This document shows positions 1 through 7,878 of a stretch of DNA of 64,000 nt, one piece after another. The stretch is from positions 124,001 through 188,000 of the forward strand of contig NZ_JMLV01000001.1 of assembly GCF_000686045.1 (NCBI RefSeq), in the 5' to 3' direction. This stretch comes from Fodinicurvata fenggangensis DSM 21160. Lineage in GTDB: Bacteria > Pseudomonadota > Alphaproteobacteria > Kiloniellales > DSM-21159. The stretch's first letter is position 1, and each line of letters starts with the position of its first letter. The notes beneath the pieces are model-generated. The model searched no databases, had not been told where the DNA came from, and worked only from the letters and a program-made list of their open reading frames with translations. A program made the position numbers and the translations under genes.

Positions 1-756
1 GTGACGCCGATGGCAACAGGCGGCGGTGTGGCGCAGATATGGTATCTTCAACGACATGGCGTACGGGTCGGTACGGCCACAGCTGCAACCACGATCCGAA
101 CCGTTCTGGCTGTTGTCTTCATTTTCACTCTGACACCTGTATTCCTGCTGACGCTGGATGCCTTGCACAACCAGACGCTTATCAGCCGGATCAGCTGGAT
201 ACTCTCTGTCCTGATCGTGCTGTATCTCGGATTCTTCGCAGTCGTCCTGTTGCGTGCGCGCTGGCTGATCGGGCCGGTCTCACGGGTTTTGAAGGCGTTA
301 CGCTGGCTGCATTTGATTAGCCAGGAAAGACATATTCGCTGGCAATACAAGTGCCGGCGCGAAATGCTGCACTTCTCGTACAGTTTCGCAATCTACCTGC
401 AGGGGCCGAAAGCATACGTATCGCTTTCCATATTCTTCACGTTTCTCTTCCTGCTCAGTCTGTTCAGTTTTCCGGCGCTGATCATTGCGGGATTGGGGTA
501 TCACGTGGATTATATTGTCACGACCGGTCTTCTGGTGGTCACGACCTTTGTCATGTACTTTTCGCCGACCCCCGGAGCGGCCGGGATATCGGAGGGAGTG
601 TTCGGTAGCTTCTTCAGCGGCATCCTTACACCCGACCACCTGATATTGGTGATCCTGGCATGGCGCGTGGTAACTGTTTACATCGGGATGCTGGTCGGCC
701 TCGTGATCATGCAGCTGGAGATCGCACCGGGAAAGAAAGCGCGTGAAACGACGTAA
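1..756 (+). CDS. Flippase-like membrane protein (lysylphosphatidylglycerol synthase TM / UPF0104 family), 5' end outside window
   Basis: This is the C-terminal part of a polytopic inner-membrane protein; the reading frame is open from the first base, so the gene probably begins upstream. Several hydrophobic segments are visible, and the last 80 residues contain SPTPGAAGISEG followed by a long hydrophobic helix, which is the typical end of the lysylphosphatidylglycerol synthase transmembrane family (YbhN/AglD2-like). Such proteins usually have about 300 residues; 251 are visible. Known members move or modify membrane lipids, but many have no assigned substrate. It overlaps the next gene, a membrane-anchored glycosyltransferase, by 14 bp, so the two are translationally coupled. 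A role in making or flipping a glycolipid is inference. No soluble C-terminal GNAT-like domain follows, so it is not a full MprF. Confidence 0.75.
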   Translation: MTPMATGGGVAQIWYLQRHGVRVGTATAATTIRTVLAVVFIFTLTPVFLLTLDALHNQTLISRISWILSVLIVLYLGFFAVVLLRARWLIGPVSRVLKALRWLHLISQERHIRWQYKCRREMLHFSYSFAIYLQGPKAYVSLSIFFTFLFLLSLFSFPALIIAGLGYHVDYIVTTGLLVVTTFVMYFSPTPGAAGISEGVFGSFFSGILTPDHLILVILAWRVVTVYIGMLVGLVIMQLEIAPGKKARETT

Positions 757-2953
757 TCCCCTTAAACTGCTTTTCTATCTGAACGTCCTGATTGTTGTCT
801 TCCTGATTGGTTACAAGGCCTATCTCAACTACTTCCTCTCCGATTTCAACGCGGAACATACGGAACAGCTGACGCAACTTGAGGAAAGACTGGAAGGCAA
901 AGATGACTTCAGCTTTGCCGTTGTAGGCAACATCAACAACTCGGTCGGCATTTTCGAACGCAAGATCGTTCCCATGCTCAACGAGTCCGACATTGATTTC
1001 CTGGTTTCCGCAGGCAATGCCGTCAGTGGGGGTGGCGAGGACAAGTACAGAGCCCTGCATGGCAGCCTGAGCAATCTTGAGATCCCCTATCTTCTGACTT
1101 TTGGTGAGAACGAGTACGAGGATTTTGGGAGCTTTCGCTTCTATGAGCATTTCGGGCCGCATTTCTATTCCGTGGTTGCCAACAACAGCCGGCTGATATT
1201 CCTGGACAGCACGGGGAAGACGCCCTTTTCCTGGCAGCACCGCTGGCTGGAAGACATTCTGGAGGCGGATGAATCGGATCATGTTTTCGTTTTCGTCGGC
1301 CACCCCTTGTTCGAGGCCGAGCAGTCTGTGCTGTTTGGTTCCTCCGATGCCTACTGGGATTCTGAAACCTCACGCCTGCAACTGCTCGATCTCATACAGC
1401 GGCACGAGGTGGATGCCGTCTTTTCCGCAAACCTGCCGCTGTATTCCCAGCAGTCCGTCGCGGATACCGAATTCATCACCACAGGAGGGGCAGGGGGCCT
1501 GATCCTGAACAATGATGTCAGTTTCCATCACTTCATCCGGGTGAATGTGACCCCTGAGGATTTCGAGGTCGAACTGGTTCCCCTGGACATCGGTCAGCAC
1601 CCGATCCTGAAACAGCTGGAGAGTTTCTGGTTCTTCATCTACTCGCTGTTTTATGTCGGTTATCAGAACTTCATCCTGCTGGTCAGTGTCCTGACCCTGA
1701 TTGCCATTCGTCTCTACACGATGATCTTTCTGGATCGGGACTATTATCCCGATTACGACATCGACCCGTCCCCCTGGCTAAACAAACCTCTCCGCGTGGC
1801 AATGTTCACGAACAACTACCTACCCTTCATTGGCGGGGTTCCGATTTCCATAGCTCGATTGCGGCGAGGCCTGGAGGCTCTGGGAAACAGGAGCCTGGTG
1901 ATTGCTCCGCGTTATTCCGGTATCGGGGAAGAGGAAGAGAATACACTCTATGTACCTTCACTCCTGCCGGTCGGGCGAAAGCGTGAATTCCGCATGGCCA
2001 ACATCTTCCTGCCCGGCATCCGGCGCAGGGTACGGGAGTTCAAGCCGGACATCATTCATTTGCACCATCCCTTCTGGTTGGGATCCCTGGGCCTTTTCAT
2101 GGCCAGGCGCATGCGTATTCCGGCAATCTATACCTATCACACCCGCCTGGAACACTATGCGCATTTCGTGCCAGTCCCAGGGCGCCTTTTCCGCAACTTC
2201 ATATCCCATGCTCTGGTCAAGCGATTCGCCAACAAGTGTGACGGAATCATCGTGCCGACCGCCTCGGCCGAAGAGTATCTGCGCATGATCGGTGTGAAGC
2301 GCGACATCTTCGTTCAACCAACCGGGATCGAGTTCGAGCGCTTCCAGGATGTCGACCCTGCCCGGGTCAGGGCGTTGCGCAAGGAATTTGGCATCAAGGA
2401 TGAAGTTGTGCTGATCAGTGTTTCGCGGATCTCGCTGGAGAAGAACATTGATTTCATGCTCGATGCCCTGGCGGACTTGCGGCAGCGTATTGATCAGCCC
2501 TTCCGGTTACTTCTGATCGGTGAAGGGGACCAGCAGCCGCGCTTGCAAAGGCGTCTGAATGAGCTGGGGCTGTCCGATTGCTGTACGCTAGTCGGCAGTG
2601 TGCCCCCCAAGGAAATGCCGAACTACTACGGACTGGGTGATATCTTCGTGTTTGCCTCGAAGTCCGAAACCCAAGGGATGGTGATCCTCGAGGCCATGGC
2701 ATCCGGTTTGCCGGTCGTTGCCGTTCGTTCCAGCGGAATCGATGACGTGGTGCGTCAGGACTACAATGGCTTCAAGACGCGCGAAGTTCGCGATCAATGG
2801 AGGGATGCCGTAAGGCGCCTCATACAGGAGAGGGACTTACGAGCTACTCTTGGCAGGCAAGCGCGGGAATTTTCCAAGGGATACTCAGTCGAGCACTTTG
2901 CTGAAGAAGTGAAGGCCGTATATGCCAAGGTTCTGGCTTCTCTGGAACGCTGA
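743..2953 (+). CDS. Membrane-anchored degenerate metallophosphoesterase fused to a GT4 glycosyltransferase
   Basis: The 736-residue protein has four parts. Residues about 8–32 form an N-terminal membrane anchor. Residues about 55–270 look like a calcineurin-type metallophosphoesterase. A hydrophobic stretch lies at about 290–325. A GT4 (GT-B fold) glycosyltransferase starts near residue 350 (LRVAMFTNNYLPFIGGV) and carries the EX7E signature ETQGMVILE. The phosphoesterase motifs are altered: the first GD is GN (62–63), the GDxxD motif is GNAVSGG (91–97), the GNHE motif is GENE (121–124), and no final GHxH is visible. The catalytic metal site is therefore probably lost, while the glycosyltransferase looks intact. 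It resembles enzymes that add sugars to lipids. It starts inside the end of the flippase-like gene, which supports a shared job in envelope glycolipid assembly. The acceptor and sugar cannot be read from sequence. Confidence 0.8.
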   Translation: MKRRNPLKLLFYLNVLIVVFLIGYKAYLNYFLSDFNAEHTEQLTQLEERLEGKDDFSFAVVGNINNSVGIFERKIVPMLNESDIDFLVSAGNAVSGGGEDKYRALHGSLSNLEIPYLLTFGENEYEDFGSFRFYEHFGPHFYSVVANNSRLIFLDSTGKTPFSWQHRWLEDILEADESDHVFVFVGHPLFEAEQSVLFGSSDAYWDSETSRLQLLDLIQRHEVDAVFSANLPLYSQQSVADTEFITTGGAGGLILNNDVSFHHFIRVNVTPEDFEVELVPLDIGQHPILKQLESFWFFIYSLFYVGYQNFILLVSVLTLIAIRLYTMIFLDRDYYPDYDIDPSPWLNKPLRVAMFTNNYLPFIGGVPISIARLRRGLEALGNRSLVIAPRYSGIGEEEENTLYVPSLLPVGRKREFRMANIFLPGIRRRVREFKPDIIHLHHPFWLGSLGLFMARRMRIPAIYTYHTRLEHYAHFVPVPGRLFRNFISHALVKRFANKCDGIIVPTASAEEYLRMIGVKRDIFVQPTGIEFERFQDVDPARVRALRKEFGIKDEVVLISVSRISLEKNIDFMLDALADLRQRIDQPFRLLLIGEGDQQPRLQRRLNELGLSDCCTLVGSVPPKEMPNYYGLGDIFVFASKSETQGMVILEAMASGLPVVAVRSSGIDDVVRQDYNGFKTREVRDQWRDAVRRLIQERDLRATLGRQAREFSKGYSVEHFAEEVKAVYAKVLASLER

Positions 2954-2972
2954 AGAAACACTGAACCGTCGG

Positions 2973-3881
2973 TCAGGTCACACTGCTGCCGGACGCAGCT
3001 GCAAGACGCGCCCGTTTCGGCTGACGCGACATCAGGATCATGCCGCAGAGCACCAGGAAGACGCCCAGACTGTGCCCTGAGGTGACCGGCTCGTGCAGCA
3101 CCAGGGCGGAACCGAAGGCGCCCAGGGGCGGCACCAGGAAGGCATAGAGCGAGGCGAAGTTCGCTCCTGCCTTCGCCACCAAGAGATAGTAACCCAGGTA
3201 GGCCAGCCCCATGCCCAGGATCCCTTCGCCGGCCAGGGCCCAGAGAGCGCCTGAGAAATCCGTCTGCAGCGGTTGTTCTATGACGAAGGCGGCCAGGGAG
3301 AGGGCGATCGCGCCGAACAGGATGGTCCAGGCGGTCAGCGCGAACTTATCCAGGTCCTTCGATTGCCGGGCGACGAAGATGCCGTTGAAGGCGAACACGA
3401 CCCCGCCCGACATCATGATCAGCATGCTGAAGAGCTCATCGGTATGATTGGTCAGGTGGTGCCAGCCCACGAAAGTGATCAGGCCGATCACGGCCAGCGG
3501 TACGCCGAGCAGCCGCAGCGGGGAAAACGGCGTCTCGCGGGTGACGAAGGTGGTCAGCAGGAAGGTGGTCACAGGGACGGTCGTTCCCAGAATGGCCGCC
3601 AGTCCCGGCGTGATCCTGTGTTCGGCGATGACAACGGAAAGATTGGGCAGGGCGATTGCCGTCAATCCCATAACCACCGGCACCCAGGGACGGATGCGCA
3701 ATGGCTGCATGAGGGGCCGCCGCAGGATATAGCGCACGCCGGGCAGGATCACGACAGCGGCGATGGCCGTCATCACGGCGGTGGCCGTGATCGGCGGGAT
3801 CTCCTTGGCCCCGCTGATAAAGAGATAACTCGTCGACCAAGCGAGCGAAGTGGCAAAGAGGATGAGGAAATTCGTGATCAT
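2973..3881 (-). CDS. EamA/DMT-family transporter
   Basis: This 302-residue protein is almost entirely hydrophobic, with about ten transmembrane segments arranged as two EamA repeats. Typical family features are the N-terminal SLAWSTSYLF segment and, in the second half, LYAFLVPPLGAFGSALVLHEP. The family exports or exchanges small metabolites such as amino acids or purines; the substrate is not predictable here. The gene converges with the glycosyltransferase, with only 19 bp between the stops. It ends with a short basic cytoplasmic tail. It has no operon partner on its strand: the upstream cytochrome gene ends beyond its start with 80 bp between. Confidence 0.85.
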   Translation of the reverse strand: MITNFLILFATSLAWSTSYLFISGAKEIPPITATAVMTAIAAVVILPGVRYILRRPLMQPLRIRPWVPVVMGLTAIALPNLSVVIAEHRITPGLAAILGTTVPVTTFLLTTFVTRETPFSPLRLLGVPLAVIGLITFVGWHHLTNHTDELFSMLIMMSGGVVFAFNGIFVARQSKDLDKFALTAWTILFGAIALSLAAFVIEQPLQTDFSGALWALAGEGILGMGLAYLGYYLLVAKAGANFASLYAFLVPPLGAFGSALVLHEPVTSGHSLGVFLVLCGMILMSRQPKRARLAAASGSSVT

Positions 3882-3961
3882 GGGGGTCCCAAGTCGACGC
3901 CGCGCGATGGCCCGGTCGTGTGCGTATTTATACGCGACGAAGCCTTAAGGAAAGCCGAAGC

Positions 3962-6900
3962 TCACTGCGACAGGGGAACGGCGCCGCTTGAGACGACCTC
4001 CAGCTTCCAGTCCTCGGCCTGAGTGCCATCGAGATTCAAGTGCCCGGCCAGGAAGCCGAGGCGGTCGCGATCCTCGCCCTTCGCCGTGCACATGCGATCC
4101 TGAAGATAGAAGGGCGGCGTTGCCTGGTAATAGAGTGTGGCCTTGACGGCCGCGGGCTTCGCGCCGTCCGGCAGGTCCGCCAGGGGCACCTCGTAGACCA
4201 GCGAATCCCCGCCGCCCTGGTTGTAGTCGGGATCGTCCCCGACCGCGAACGGCGCGACGTCCTCGGCCAGTTCATCGCCGGCGCCCAGGGCCTTTGCGAT
4301 CTCGTTGCGCTGATCGTCCGGCAGGAATCCGTGGGGCAGCAGGCGATTGTCCTTCACGGTGCTGCAGATGGACAGGAAGCTCGTGGTCAGCTGTCCCGCC
4401 GGTTCCGTCCCCTTGCCGCAGGTCGCGGCGGTGGCGTCGTCAGGCGGTGTGGAGACCAGCTCCTGATAGATCTGGACTTTGTCCTGGCGCGCGACCGTCT
4501 CGTAGTGCGGCTGGTGCAGGCGTTCCTCAGGGCGGATGCGTGCACTGCAGTCCTTCGACCACCAGTACTCGCCCTCGATCGGCTCGCCGGACTGGTCCAC
4601 CAGGACGCCCGCGCCGTTGGTGCGTCCCGAGGCCCAGAGGGTATCTCCCTTGGCATCGAGGACGCGGAACTCGACGAAGGCCCGGCGGAAGCCGACACCC
4701 GAGGGGAACTTGTGCCCGACCTTGTTGGTGAGCGAGACGTGGGCGGTCAGCTTGTCCGTGCTGCTGTCGAGCTTGTCCACGGCGATCTCGGCGGTTTCAT
4801 TGGAGGCGAGGTCGAGCATCGCCTGCTCGGTGCGCAGCAGGGGATCGACTCCCATGCTAACAAGCATCGGATCGACCGTGCGGATGCCCAGGATGTCCGG
4901 GAACTGCTGGGCCATCTTGATCAGGAAGACGTTCAGGCCGACCAGCGTGTGGCGGGAATAATTGTCTCGCACGTCCAGGTCGATGTCGTCGGGCCCCAGG
5001 CTGTGCTCGGCCTCGGGGAAATTGCTGTGTTCCTGGATGCTGGCGATCTTGCTGCGATAGGGTGTTCCGTCACTGTCTTCCGAGGGCATGTGACAGCTCT
5101 GGCAGGACTCGGCGCGCGCGCCCTTGCCGTGGGGCAGGGGGCCGTCCGGCGTGTCGCCGGTGCGATAGGCGCTGAAAGCCCATTCTGGATAGGTGGTCTG
5201 CTCGTAGGTGTAGTCGATCACCTCGCCCTTCTGCAGAACCGGCAGGTGGACAGTATGACAGCTGCCGCAGACCTCGGAACTGGCGATATCCGTATTGTGC
5301 TCCGGCGTGATCCCCAGGGCGTTCTCCATGGGCTTGACCTTCGGGTTCTCGAAGGGACCGATCAGGGAGTCGGGCGGGCGCACCGGAAAACTGCCCGTGA
5401 AGGTCTTGGCGAAGCCTTTGTTGTCCGGATTCAGGAGTGCCTGGCGCTTCTCCACGCAGGCATTCTCGGGCTGCAAAAGCGCATCCTCAGTTTCCTCGCC
5501 CAGCGCCATGCGGTGACAGGAGGTGCAGGAGATGCCGTCGCGCGCCAGCGCGCCGTACTGGGCATTCTCCACGCCGGGATGATCGTCCGGCCAGGGCACC
5601 GCGTTGACCGTCTCGCGCCGGAAGTCCGGACAGGACTCCGTCTCAGTGTACTGGTCGATGTGGAATTGCCGCTGGCCGGTGACGCCGTGACAGCCGAGGC
5701 AGGTGTCCTCCACCATACCGGGGTCTTCGGGGTGGAAACTTTGGGTCTCGCTGGCCAGTTGGGCGAAGAAGAAGGGGTCACGCCCGGCCAGGCCCATGGG
5801 CGAGCTGCGCCAGGTGGCGTAGGGCGAGAGGTTGAAGAGATCGTCGCCGTGCGGGTTGGGCTCGGTCATGTCGAACTGCAGGCCGGTGCTGCCTGCGTCG
5901 TGACAGCCTGCGCATTGGCTGGAGGTCAGGAACGCGTCCGAGGCATCGGGGCCATCGGCGCCGACCCAGGTGTTGTCATAGGTCTGGGAGGGCATTTTCG
6001 AGACGCTGTCCCAGTCCGGCAACTCGTCAGAGAGCGCGCGCAGTGCTTCCAGCAACTCCTGGTCGCTCTTGTAATGCGGGGTGCCCAGGCGATGGACCTC
6101 GTCGTCGGGCAGGGCCACTTCACGATGGCGCGCCTCAGGGGCGGGGGCCTCGAAGAAATTCTGGCTGAGGAAACTCAGCGGTGTGCCCGGCGCACCCTTG
6201 ATGTTGTTGGGCGAGGCGAAGGTCAGGTTGTCCTCGGCCGAGGCGTGGCAGTTCATGCAGTACTGCGCGAAGCCCTGGTTGGGCATGGGGTTGGTGGGTG
6301 CAGGCGGCCAGTCGGGCGCCCAGCCGCTGTTCTCGCCGAAGCCGTACCAGCCCCAGTACCAGCCGTCGTATGAGGCCTCGTTGTCACGGATCATGATGGC
6401 CGCGCCGTTGGTCGGATGGAGCTTCAGGGGATCCACGTCGCTGCAGCGGCTGGCCGGCGCCGGGAACATCTCCTTGACCATGATGGCACCATCCGGCACC
6501 GGCGGCGCATCGCTGGCCGTGGACTCGCCGTCCGAGCGATAGCGGGTCAGCCAGTCGGCCATCTCCGGCGAATACCAGATCACCACCGGGGCATGGGTGC
6601 CGTGATCCTTGCCTTGCCACTCTCCGCCCTGCAGGTTGGCCGTGAAGGGGCCGGTGTCGCGCACGGAGGTGTCGCGGCGCCAGCCGGAGCCCTCGGCACG
6701 GTGGCAGTAGTTCCCGAGGAACCGGTTCAGCCTGTCCTGGTACTGGGCCAGCGGCAGGGCGGAGGGGTCGCGCACGGCCTCTCGCAGGTCGCTGCAGACC
6801 TCAGGGTCGGCGGGGACAAGCTGTTCCGTCCGCTCCGCCGTGCATTGCTGCGCCAGGGCCGTGAGAGGGGCGGAGAGCAGGAACAGGCCTGCTGCAAGGC

Positions 6901-6985
6901 CCGCGGCAAGATGGCTGCGCCTGAAAGCGCGCCAGGGTCCCCTCTTGTCACGCAGCCCGGAGCCCGTCTTCGATGTGTCGATCAT
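3962..6985 (-). CDS. Secreted six-heme cytochrome c with a cytochrome P460-like N-terminal part
   Basis: About 1,007 residues. I chose the ATG at 6985 because AGGCAGGGGGAGAGGG lies just upstream and a Sec signal peptide follows (basic start, then SHLAAGLAAGLFLLSAPLTALA). Six CxxCH heme sites are present, with first cysteines near residues 243 (CMNCH), 358 (CAGCH), 429 (CLGCH), 487 (CTSCH), 573 (CGSCH) and 628 (CQSCH). The part before the first heme has GAIMVKEMFP and ASYDGWYWGWY, which resembles the cytochrome P460 fold. The C-terminal 350 residues have no heme and look beta-rich. It should sit in the periplasm or on the cell surface and move electrons. No quinol oxidase, reductase or maturation genes are adjacent, so the partner and substrate are unknown. 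I do not recognise a named family for the full length. Confidence 0.8.
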   Translation of the reverse strand: MIDTSKTGSGLRDKRGPWRAFRRSHLAAGLAAGLFLLSAPLTALAQQCTAERTEQLVPADPEVCSDLREAVRDPSALPLAQYQDRLNRFLGNYCHRAEGSGWRRDTSVRDTGPFTANLQGGEWQGKDHGTHAPVVIWYSPEMADWLTRYRSDGESTASDAPPVPDGAIMVKEMFPAPASRCSDVDPLKLHPTNGAAIMIRDNEASYDGWYWGWYGFGENSGWAPDWPPAPTNPMPNQGFAQYCMNCHASAEDNLTFASPNNIKGAPGTPLSFLSQNFFEAPAPEARHREVALPDDEVHRLGTPHYKSDQELLEALRALSDELPDWDSVSKMPSQTYDNTWVGADGPDASDAFLTSSQCAGCHDAGSTGLQFDMTEPNPHGDDLFNLSPYATWRSSPMGLAGRDPFFFAQLASETQSFHPEDPGMVEDTCLGCHGVTGQRQFHIDQYTETESCPDFRRETVNAVPWPDDHPGVENAQYGALARDGISCTSCHRMALGEETEDALLQPENACVEKRQALLNPDNKGFAKTFTGSFPVRPPDSLIGPFENPKVKPMENALGITPEHNTDIASSEVCGSCHTVHLPVLQKGEVIDYTYEQTTYPEWAFSAYRTGDTPDGPLPHGKGARAESCQSCHMPSEDSDGTPYRSKIASIQEHSNFPEAEHSLGPDDIDLDVRDNYSRHTLVGLNVFLIKMAQQFPDILGIRTVDPMLVSMGVDPLLRTEQAMLDLASNETAEIAVDKLDSSTDKLTAHVSLTNKVGHKFPSGVGFRRAFVEFRVLDAKGDTLWASGRTNGAGVLVDQSGEPIEGEYWWSKDCSARIRPEERLHQPHYETVARQDKVQIYQELVSTPPDDATAATCGKGTEPAGQLTTSFLSICSTVKDNRLLPHGFLPDDQRNEIAKALGAGDELAEDVAPFAVGDDPDYNQGGGDSLVYEVPLADLPDGAKPAAVKATLYYQATPPFYLQDRMCTAKGEDRDRLGFLAGHLNLDGTQAEDWKLEVVSSGAVPLSQ

Positions 6986-7136
6986 GTCCCTCTCCCCCTG
7001 CCTGAAATCGAAGCATGAGCCGGGCCCGCGGGCAATAGCTTTCAACTCTCCTACTTGAAAGGTGCGGCAGGTTTGCCCGTCATGATCGACGTCTCTGCAG
7101 GCCTGTCCGTGTCTTTGTTCTCAAGGCCGAACTGAT

Positions 7137-7152
7137 TTAACGAACGGTTAAC
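7137..7152. promoter_or_regulatory. CtrA-like binding box 1 (TTAA-N7-TTAAC)
   Basis: The sequence TTAACGAACGGTTAAC has two TTAA half-sites exactly seven bases apart, the consensus for the alphaproteobacterial cell-cycle regulator CtrA. It lies where base composition is still near normal, so a chance match is less likely than for the two boxes further downstream. It is about 440 bp from the pilin start and 150 bp from the divergent cytochrome start. In Caulobacter, pilA and the cpa genes are CtrA targets. Confidence 0.5.
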
Positions 7153-7287
7153 CATGCATCTGGTCATCTTCAGTCTGTGATGACTCAGGATTCGCTTGTG
7201 GTGGGACAGAATTTTTGAGCATATCCGCGCCTTTTGAATCGGGAAATTGGAATATATGCTTCAATATGTTTGATTTTATATTCCAGT

Positions 7288-7303
7288 TTAACGCATGTTT
7301 AAG
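7288..7303. promoter_or_regulatory. CtrA-like binding box 2 (TTAA-N7-TTAA)
   Basis: TTAACGCATGTTTAAG keeps the seven-base spacing between TTAA half-sites. The surrounding sequence is AT-rich, which raises the chance of a random match. Confidence 0.4.
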
Positions 7304-7425
7304 AATTTATAAACCATTATCAACATATAATGTAAGATAATTTTATAACTGTATCATGGTTAATGGTAGATTATTACTAATTATATTTTTATAATAAATA
7401 TTATAATTAATAAAGATTAACAATC

Positions 7426-7441
7426 TTAACTCTTTTTTAAC
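7426..7441. promoter_or_regulatory. CtrA-like binding box 3 (TTAA-N7-TTAAC)
   Basis: TTAACTCTTTTTTAAC has the correct seven-base spacing and lies about 150 bp upstream of the pilin start, a position suited to activation of the pilin promoter. AT-rich context lowers its individual weight, but it is the third such box in about 300 bp. Confidence 0.45.
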
Positions 7442-7588
7442 GAAAGTAAATGCATCGTATACTTGTTTTTATTTTTAAATTTCGCATTTTTTTCTTCCCA
7501 TGAAAAGCGGAAAGGTGTATTCCTGATGCCTGTAGATAAGGCTGCTGTGTGGGTGGCCCGAGCCAGTTGGTTTCAAGGAGGAATGGAT

Positions 7589-7771
7589 ATGCTGAAGTTT
7601 CTTGGTTTCCTGAGAGAAGAAAAGGGCGCCACTGCTGTCGAGTATGCGCTAATTGTTGCAGTTATGGGAGCCATAATCGTAGGTGCTTTTACAGCATTTG
7701 GGGATGATCTCAAAACATTCTTTTCAGAAGATGTAGCTGGAGAATTGAATTTAGAAGATAAAAGCAAATAA
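7589..7771 (+). CDS. Flp/Fap-type (type IVb) prepilin
   Basis: A 60-residue prepilin, the structural subunit of the Tad pilus. The start at 7589 is set by AAGGAGG seven bases upstream; a second ATG at 7583 is too close to that site. The short leader MLKFLGFLREEKG is followed by ATAVEYALIVAVMGAIIVGAF. The predicted prepilin peptidase cut lies after the Gly, with Glu at mature position 5, as in Flp pilins. Its processing peptidase is encoded at 9439. The gene is much more AT-rich than the downstream Tad genes. It is isolated between three CtrA-like boxes upstream and a strong terminator downstream, consistent with high, separately controlled expression of the major subunit. Confidence 0.93.
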   Translation: MLKFLGFLREEKGATAVEYALIVAVMGAIIVGAFTAFGDDLKTFFSEDVAGELNLEDKSK

Positions 7772-7787
7772 TAGTGAATAAATAAGG

Positions 7788-7821
7788 AATTCCAGCGAAG
7801 TATAATAACTTCGCTGGAATT
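7788..7821 (+). terminator. Perfect 14-bp hairpin after the pilin gene
   Basis: AATTCCAGCGAAGT is followed by a six-base ATAATA loop and its exact complement. An AT-rich tail (TATATTTATAATTATATAATTT) follows rather than a pure T run. It lies 16 bases after the pilin stop and before the TadG start, so it can end or attenuate transcription and leave pilin mRNA in excess over the assembly genes. Confidence 0.75.
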
Positions 7822-7878
7822 ATATTTATAATTATATAATTTACTACTATTTTAAGTAGTACTGTGGAGTATTTTTAT

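Larger units (their letters stand above)
6986..7588. other. Gene-free AT-rich region upstream of the pilin gene
   Basis: About 600 bases between the cytochrome gene start and the pilin start hold no convincing gene. The first 80 bases have normal composition; from about 7200 onward the sequence becomes strongly AT-rich, and 7300–7460 is almost free of G and C. The region carries three TTAA-N7-TTAA boxes (annotated separately) and three GANTC sites at 7182, 7189 and 7236. It must hold the promoter of the pilin gene and probably that of the divergent cytochrome gene. I could not pick a single -35/-10 pair because nearly every hexamer here resembles a -10. Confidence 0.7.

Noticed and set aside
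743-1560. Active metallophosphoesterase domain
   Set aside because: All main metal-ligand motifs are substituted, so I describe it as degenerate.
4040-6373. Very long open frame on the plus strand opposite the cytochrome gene
   Set aside because: It is antisense to a gene with six heme motifs and a signal peptide; it has no recognisable domain and follows from GC-rich codon use.
7200-7460. Insertion sequence remnant, phage attachment site or replication origin in the AT-rich region
   Set aside because: No terminal inverted repeats, target duplication, integrase, DnaA-box cluster or tRNA end is visible.
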